Shown: positions 59,151 to 64,000 of the stretch, in pieces
How the letters are laid out: every line of letters starts with the position of its first letter
Position numbering within the stretch: position 1 is the stretch's first letter
Origin: Niebla homalea
Taxonomy: Eukaryota > Ascomycota > Lecanoromycetes > Lecanorales > Ramalinaceae
Length of the DNA: 64,000 bases
Assembly: GCA_019925105.1 (NCBI GenBank)
Contig: JAHGAU010000004.1
Span: forward strand, 1,674,001-1,738,000
Direction: 5' to 3'
The notes under the pieces: generated by a model
What the model saw: only the letters and a program-made list of their open reading frames with translations
What the model was told of the DNA's origin: nothing
The model's database searches: none
Translations under genes and position numbers: made by a program

Positions 59151-61250
59151 CTACATGTGCAGGCATTCCGCGGGAAATTCTCCCAAATCATCTGCTGAAG
59201 ATGCATTGAACTCCGCGGTCGCCAATGCAGCGTATGCATCCAATGAAGCTTTCACAGATGAAAGTCTCGTCCCCATTATGCTGAAGAAGTCCTGATCTGC
59301 CGAACCCTCACAATTAAGAGCGGCAGCTTCTTTTACTTATACGAAGGGTGCCTGAGTCTACGCCAAAACAAGGGAAACATCCAGAGTCTGTCCGAGTAAA
59401 CTTCGGTCCCATTCAGGACGCTCACACCTTAACAGTCACCAAAGACCTATGAGACACCGTGCCATCTTCGTGTACATGTAAGCCGGAAATCCTACATACT
59501 GAGCTGGAGGGATACTGAGGAAGACATCAATCCATGATCTAGCTGCTTATAGGCAGGCCCAAAGACAATCAAATCTCTGATTGGGCTGGCCAATAAAGAG
59601 TTCGTGAGCTTGAGAGAAGCCAACCTTATAAGTGCACAGCTCGGTGGTATGGAGCTCTAGAAGCAGGGTTTCTGACTCGAAGAATGAGCTCGGTAGATAT
59701 CATGCTGCGAGCAACAGGCAAATCGAGTGATAACAGCTTTTAAAGCATGAGAGTTAGGGCAGATGTAACTTACTGTTGTCTGTAAATTCTACAGGAATAG
59801 CCGATCGTATAGCAGTAAGATGTGCTTGTATTGACTTCACGTAATGCATTACCAATGGTCTCAATGCCTCGCCTTTTTCCTCGGCACCACACCAAGGTAG
59901 ATCATTCACTCTTTCAGCAAGGAGGCGCAATTGAACCAGCCGGCCGAGAAGTTCATCTGAGGGAGATTCTTTCTCTTGATCTAGCACTAGAAGACACTCG
60001 TCGCAGTATGGTGACCAGCGGAGGGTCTCGCCTTTCTTTTGAAACGAAGGACTGTTACCGTCAGCCGACAAGATCTGAGGAGGATCATGGTTACCTAAAT
60101 AGAACTCAGCAAAAAACAGTCGAGCAACGATCTTCTTTCTTCAAGTGTCGACGACCTTGAGAATCGGGCAGGCTTCGGAGCTCCCTTGAGATTACATTCT
60201 AGCAGAATACCCTGGTTATCCGAAGGCGGCTTGTTTAAGCCTAGATCGTATAGGATAGTCTTGGCGAACTGCACGAGACTGGTAAGGATGGGTTTTTCAA
60301 CATTTTAACGTCGATCCCTGGGGATTAAGCGTATTAACAAGTGTACAAGCCGAAATACCCTCTCCGATATGGATCAGGAAAGAAGGAATGATTGCCTCTA
60401 GGGTTTCGTCTTACCATGCAGCGTAAATAAGGATAGCCTGAAGTAGATCGAGACTTCTGGTACCTTCAACGAAAGCTTCGTGTCCCAGAACTTTCCTGAC
60501 ATGCTTCGAGAGAAGAATTTGCTATGTGGAGTGAGTGGAAGCTACGGTCATGATGCTCAGCCAGAGAAAGGGGTTCTCTTGATGAAGCTGATGAGCTGTT
60601 GTGGACGGCGGTATTGCAATGAAGGGAAGGTAGTCAACATGAACGGCTCGAAAGGTCTTCAGACATAGCTCTGCTTCTTTACGGCTGAGCCCAGGAGCCG
60701 GATGTATTAAGGCCGGTAGACTTATTGAGGTTGAACCTGAAGATGAGGAAGCTGCTGCAGTCTCCCCAGTACCGACGCCAGCAGTCAAAGCCTCCTGAGC
60801 GCCGAAGCCCCGTACCGAGTGCCATCTTCACAGGTGAATTCATCGATGGAGGATCTAGTGCCTTCTTCGACGATTGCATTGATTGATGTGGACAATGAAC
60901 TCGCCGGTGCGCCAGATGCAGAAGATTTGAGAAGGGCGACCAGGCTGTCTACCTTCTCCTCAAGCTTATCTACTTTTCCTGCAGGGGGTCGCAAGGTAGT
61001 CCGACGCTTTCGCATTGGGGGCGATGGTTGACAGATTTTCTTCATGTCGTAGCATCTTTCAAGCCACTCTCAGCACATGATGAAGAGCTAGACAGCATAG
61101 TAGTCGATACCTTTGACACTTCTCCCGAGCTTTCAGGCTAGGGGAGCACTTTGACTTTGCACGCACATAATTGGTGCAAGCCCGAGACACTCGGTCGGGG
61201 TCCTTGAAGGCCTCGTCCGTTCTAGGAATAGCCTGCAAGCCTTTTCCTAC
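59151..61250 (-). pseudogene. Zn2Cys6 transcription factor pseudogene
   Basis: Reading from the right: a broken zinc cluster RACTNYVRAKSKCSP (one Cys position is Tyr), a stretch with a probable intron, then ERCYDMKKICQPSPPMRKRR and a coiled-coil-like KVDKLEEKVDSLVALL. The middle region has FLWLSIMTVAS, HVRKVLGHEAFVEGTRSLDL, LTSLVQFAKTILYDLGLNKP and RWSPYCDECLLVL. The C-terminal region has LHTTELCTYKVGF, PPAQYVGF and a final stop at 59151. These blocks match the fungal C6 regulator family in order. In-frame stops lie at 60522-60524, 60305-60307, 59547-59549 and 59436-59438, and a frameshift precedes the block at 60071. A GTAAGT donor after FTDNS (near 59757) shows one original intron. Its likely former role was pathway-specific regulation of the neighbouring genes. 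Confidence 0.85.
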
Positions 61251-61587
61251 ATCCCAGACCGAATTAAATTCGGTATCACTGATATTCCTGGTGGCGCCGC
61301 GCTCCTATGCGATGCTGGACCCAAAGATGCCCGCAAGATTGGCGGCGCCGGAGATGGGATGTCCGAAATAAGCGACTATCTTGTCAATCCATGATTGGCA
61401 GTTAGCTTAGGAGCGTACGTTTAGCTGGGCGGCGAAGATCGGAAAGGGAGAGAGACTTTAGAGCGGTTTTATTGATGTCGGTGAGGGAGAGCCGGACCGA
61501 CTGAGAGGCAAGCAGAGTCGCTATGGCTTTGCCTATGCCCGACCCGGCGCCTGTGATTATAACAACTCGACCTGCTAGAGATGCCAT
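61251..61587 (-). pseudogene. Second SDR gene fragment, fused to the regulator remnant
   Basis: The start at 61587 reads MASLAGRVVIITGAGSGIGK, a classic Rossmann TGxxxGIG motif, then LTDINKTALKSL. After a frame break near 61410 the frame continues as WIDKIVAYFGHPISGAANLA and GIFGSSIA, a TAG, then ERGATRNISDTEF and NSVWDV. The substrate Tyr-x-x-x-Lys region and the whole C-terminal half are missing. Instead the same frame runs directly into the zinc-cluster remnant (RACTNYVRAKSKC). A deletion has probably removed the rest of the dehydrogenase and the spacer between the genes. It is non-functional as an enzyme. Confidence 0.8.
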
Positions 61588-62064
61588 TACGGAGGTACGC
61601 GAGAGTTTGAATTCCTCCGCTTCACACTCTTATCACTCAGTCTACTCGACTGGGCTGCTTACTTCCCAAATACCGTTGTCAATGGGGGCTTATCTGGTAG
61701 GAGCTAGTCTTGTGGCCAGTTGCACGAATCAAGGACGAATAAATGTCTTTTGTTACACTCCCACTTCTCCGTCACGGGGAATTGTGACCAGGAATTGGCG
61801 TCAATCGTGGAAGAAGAAAAGAAAAGCCCGCTACCTTTCGTTTTGCTGCCACTCAGCGTCTGATTTAAGGTGTCACTCCAAAATGCCAATCTTGGCCCGA
61901 CTGGGTCAAAATTGTGGAAGTATCAATGGCGGTCTCGGGCCAGGGGAAGCGATATCAATCGATCATCCTGAAAACTCACGCCTAGGTAAAGTCGGTCTCT
62001 CAAATCATTCCATCTCTCTTCAGGCATTGTTGCTGTCAACTTGCTGGATCGAACGCTTCCCACG
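61588..62064. promoter_or_regulatory. Divergent intergenic region between SDR and DUF3237 remnants
   Basis: This 477-bp region separates two oppositely oriented former genes and probably held both promoters. A CCG-TCA-CGG triplet pair, the kind of site bound by Zn2Cys6 dimers, lies at 61769-61777. ORFs crossing it show no domain. Binding is inferred only. Confidence 0.35.
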
Positions 62065-62893
62065 ATGACGGCGAAGGAACTTACAGGCTTTCCTACGCTC
62101 AAGTTAGCGATCATCACCAAGGTGGATATCAGCGATGTACATGATTTAGGTCTGATCATGGCAAACCTGGGCAGCGACTTTTCCATTCTGCTGCCCTTGG
62201 TTTTGGATTTGCACGGCCTGATGGAGAATAGGAACAATTCACAATGGCTCTAAGCTGACGCATTAAGTATGCTCAAGACCGCCCAGCAAGTTCGTCCTCA
62301 TTGAAAGGTATACTAAGATATCCCTTTTGCAGAACAGTACGAAGGGCACCATTGAAACTGTGCCTGGCTACGAGCCTGCCTTCAAGGCCAATGCCGACTT
62401 CTGCACCGACTGGTTGTCTTTCGACCCAGACGGCAAACATGCCCGCATCGACTTAAAAGGAATGGCTCGGTTCGTCATGACATCCTCCAAAGATGCTCCA
62501 ATGAGCACATATGCTGACATTTCAACCCTTGTGCGTCCGCAAAAGAACGGAGCAAGGTCACGCCATCGACTTTCGAGGTCTGGAAGATCTTCAACATGGA
62601 TCCAACCATGGCCACTGTGCCATTCGGGCATGCCAGTATGTGGACTCCGCCTTTTCAGATCGCTACCCCACACACTTGTCCATCTTTACCTCTTTGTAGT
62701 GAAATCAAAAAGAATTGACTTCGCTAACGCTTCTTGAAAAGCTGGGACTCATACGTTCCATGTGGCGGATCCTGCGTTAAAGGATTTGGAAAACAGTGTT
62801 TTTGTCAGCAATGGACGCATCATTGTTCATGAGAAAGGTTTGACTGTTGAGACGACGCAGTCTCTTGTAGTCGCCTCTACAGCGATGGAGTGA
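62065..62893 (+). pseudogene. DUF3237 family pseudogene
   Basis: The start region reads MTAKELTGFPTLKLAIITKV, then DISDVHDLG. After frame breaks, GTIETVPGYEPAF and FCTDWLSFDPDGKHARIDLK, then GMA, give the typical DUF3237 core. A plausible intron at 62470-62545 leads to RTEQG. A frameshift then leads to KVTPSTFEVWKIFN and TMATVPFGHA. A clean intron at 62636-62741 (GTATGT donor, GCTAAC branch) joins THTFHVADPALKDLENSVFV and the C-terminus SLVVASTAME. The family is small and mostly uncharacterised; members occur in fungal metabolic loci. In-frame stops after FARPDGE near 62231 and the mid-gene frameshift indicate that it is broken. Confidence 0.75.
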
Positions 62894-63128
62894 TTGGGAA
62901 AATTCTCCGTCTATAGTTAAAAATGAAATATGAGCCCTTTCTTATCAACTTGCTTACCGGCCAACTATATGTGAAATATTCCATAGCAGTCGAAGGATGA
63001 ATGCAGATACACCTGCCATATCGAAAGTCAATGTTGATATCTTATGTCATTCGTGAAATGAGTTGGGAAGTCGCCCATGAGAATTTCAATCTCTGTTGAA
63101 TAACTGTTAACATCTGATGCATATACGA

Positions 63129-64000
63129 CTATCTTGTTTTGAACTTCCCACCGCACTCTGCATCCTCGCTAAATAATGTTTCGTCCCGCAACCAGCTTAT
63201 CGCTAAATAGGCACTCGCCGGACCCGCATTGTATAATATCGCCGCCGCCATTCCTGCAGACTTCGCCCAACTCGCGGATAAGCCTCGGACGAGTATTGCG
63301 GTGCGCAGCTCTAAATTCATAACCAGGCCAACGATAGAATAGCCGGCAACCTGGTCCCATAAGAAGAAGCCTCGAACGCCGTCCCTAACCGTTGAACCTT
63401 GAGCGATGGAGAGAGGTGGTAAGATCAGGGAACTTGGGCTGAATTCCTGGGCATACTTCACAGCAAATATACCTAGGAACAACACAGTCGAAACCGATAT
63501 AGCGAGCGTTCCAAAATGTACTACAGAGCTCAGAATCAGTGAGATGCTGCTGACGAGTCTCACAGACCGAAGATCCTCTCGTAGTGACCTCGAAGACTGG
63601 TCATTTCTGAATCCGAGACCGTGGGCATGACTGCTTTGAGGATCAGGAAGATCGCGAGGACCAAGACAGGATAGACATTCCACATCACCACAGCCAACTG
63701 CTGGAAATTGTCTGTGACAGCCTCTGGTGATGGTAATGCCATGAGGATTGCGGGTAGCACGTAGCCGAGTATCAGTGCAGGGAGTATGAGCAACATGATC
63801 TGCCGAGGCCCCACAGACGCGCTTCGCAGCGGATTTAAGGATAGCGACCTTGACGTTGTTGGGGACCATGCGTTGTAGGTCAAGGCCCAGACAGAGCCAG
63901 TACAGCCAAGAGCGCACATTTGGAACGAGAGTAGCCAGAGGGTCGGTCTGTGGGCCAGGTCGGTAAGTAAACACAGGGTCAATTACCGACAGGAAATGGG
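63129..64000 (-). CDS. Multi-pass membrane protein, 5' end beyond the window
   Basis: A 47-bp intron at 63567-63521 (acceptor TGTAG, branch CTGAT) joins the frame ending GHYERIF to VHFGTLAISVSTVLFLGIFA in phase. The visible product has hydrophobic segments around TLWLLSFQMCALGCTGSVWA, IMLLILPALILGYVLPAILM, LAVVMWNVYPVLVLAIFLIL, LAISVSTVLFLGIFAVKY and FFLWDQVAGYSIVGLVMNLE, with a last one near AAAILYNAGPASAYLAI. It ends with a polar tail (ECGGKFKTR). Motifs WN-YPVL, FFLWDQ-AGY and GPASAYLAISWLRDE remind me of AscI-like membrane terpene cyclases of fungal meroterpenoid clusters, but I cannot confirm that. An in-frame Met at 63982 may lie inside an intron (GTAATT near 63985), so the true start is to the right. 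No internal stop is seen, unlike its neighbours. Confidence 0.65.
   Translation of the reverse strand, partial: HFLSVIDPVFTYRPGPQTDPLATLVPNVRSWLYWLCLGLDLQRMVPNNVKVAILKSAAKRVCGASADHVAHTPCTDTRLRATRNPHGITITRGCHRQFPAVGCGDVECLSCLGPRDLPDPQSSHAHGLGFRNDQSSRSLREDLRSVRLVSSISLILSSVVHFGTLAISVSTVLFLGIFAVKYAQEFSPSSLILPPLSIAQGSTVRDGVRGFFLWDQVAGYSIVGLVMNLELRTAILVRGLSASWAKSAGMAAAILYNAGPASAYLAISWLRDETLFSEDAECGGKFKTR

Noticed and set aside
63569..63974. The upstream half of the 281-codon minus ORF (starting at 63974) as the N-terminus of the membrane protein
   Set aside because: That frame is Cys/His/Arg-rich and not membrane-like. The overlapping frame to 63982 has the hydrophobic segments and joins in phase through a 47-bp intron.
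1..64000. tRNA, rRNA, snRNA or riboswitch candidates
   Set aside because: A read-through for conserved tRNA arms and other RNA hallmarks found nothing convincing, but no covariance search could be run.

Overview
The window looks like a piece of a filamentous ascomycete (Pezizomycotina) chromosome. The evidence is short fungal introns (47-106 bp, with CTGAC/CTAAC-like branch sites), fungal gene families (PD-(D/E)XK-like nucleases, HNH_2 nucleases, Zn2Cys6 regulators, DUF3237, SDR), and a 46-kb AT-rich block that shows the hallmarks of repeat-induced point mutation (RIP).

Layout. (1) 1-11.3 kb has normal base composition. It begins with G-rich minisatellite DNA and a three-copy tandem repeat. 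It then carries three nuclease-like genes: a PD-(D/E)XK-like gene (minus, one intron), an HNH gene (minus, one intron) and a paralogous PD-(D/E)XK-like gene (plus, intronless). The facing upstream regions of the HNH gene and the second PD-(D/E)XK gene share a perfect 37-bp sequence, in the same orientation relative to each gene; a degenerate version lies upstream of the first gene. A degraded gag-like fossil lies between genes 1 and 2. (2) 10.65-11.3 kb is low-complexity DNA, C-rich and then switching abruptly to G-rich. (3) 11.4-57.55 kb is RIP-type AT-rich DNA without usable ORFs. Much of it can be resolved into a nested stack of LINE-like (probably Tad1-type) retrotransposons of one ~5.8-kb family. 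Six are full length and two are truncated, and each carries a 3' CAAT/ATTG tail. Most have 10-15-bp target-site duplications that allow the insertion order to be rebuilt. Five copies of a ~520-545-bp non-autonomous repeat, one hAT-like 350-bp MITE and one apparently unmutated 175-bp solo LTR are also in the block. (4) 57.6-64 kb returns to normal composition. It holds the remains of what may have been a secondary-metabolism locus: an SDR pseudogene, a Zn2Cys6 transcription-factor pseudogene joined in frame to a second SDR fragment, a DUF3237 pseudogene, and a multi-pass membrane protein gene that runs off the right end.

How it fits together. The nuclease-like genes on the left look intact and may share regulation. 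The genes to the right of the RIP block are broken. Most of the premature stops I can align to family motifs sit where a Gln codon is expected, which is what CpA-to-TpA mutation makes. This suggests that RIP leaked out of the repeat block into flanking genes. No tRNA, rRNA or CRISPR array was recognised. Family assignments rest on motif recognition only, since no searches could be run.
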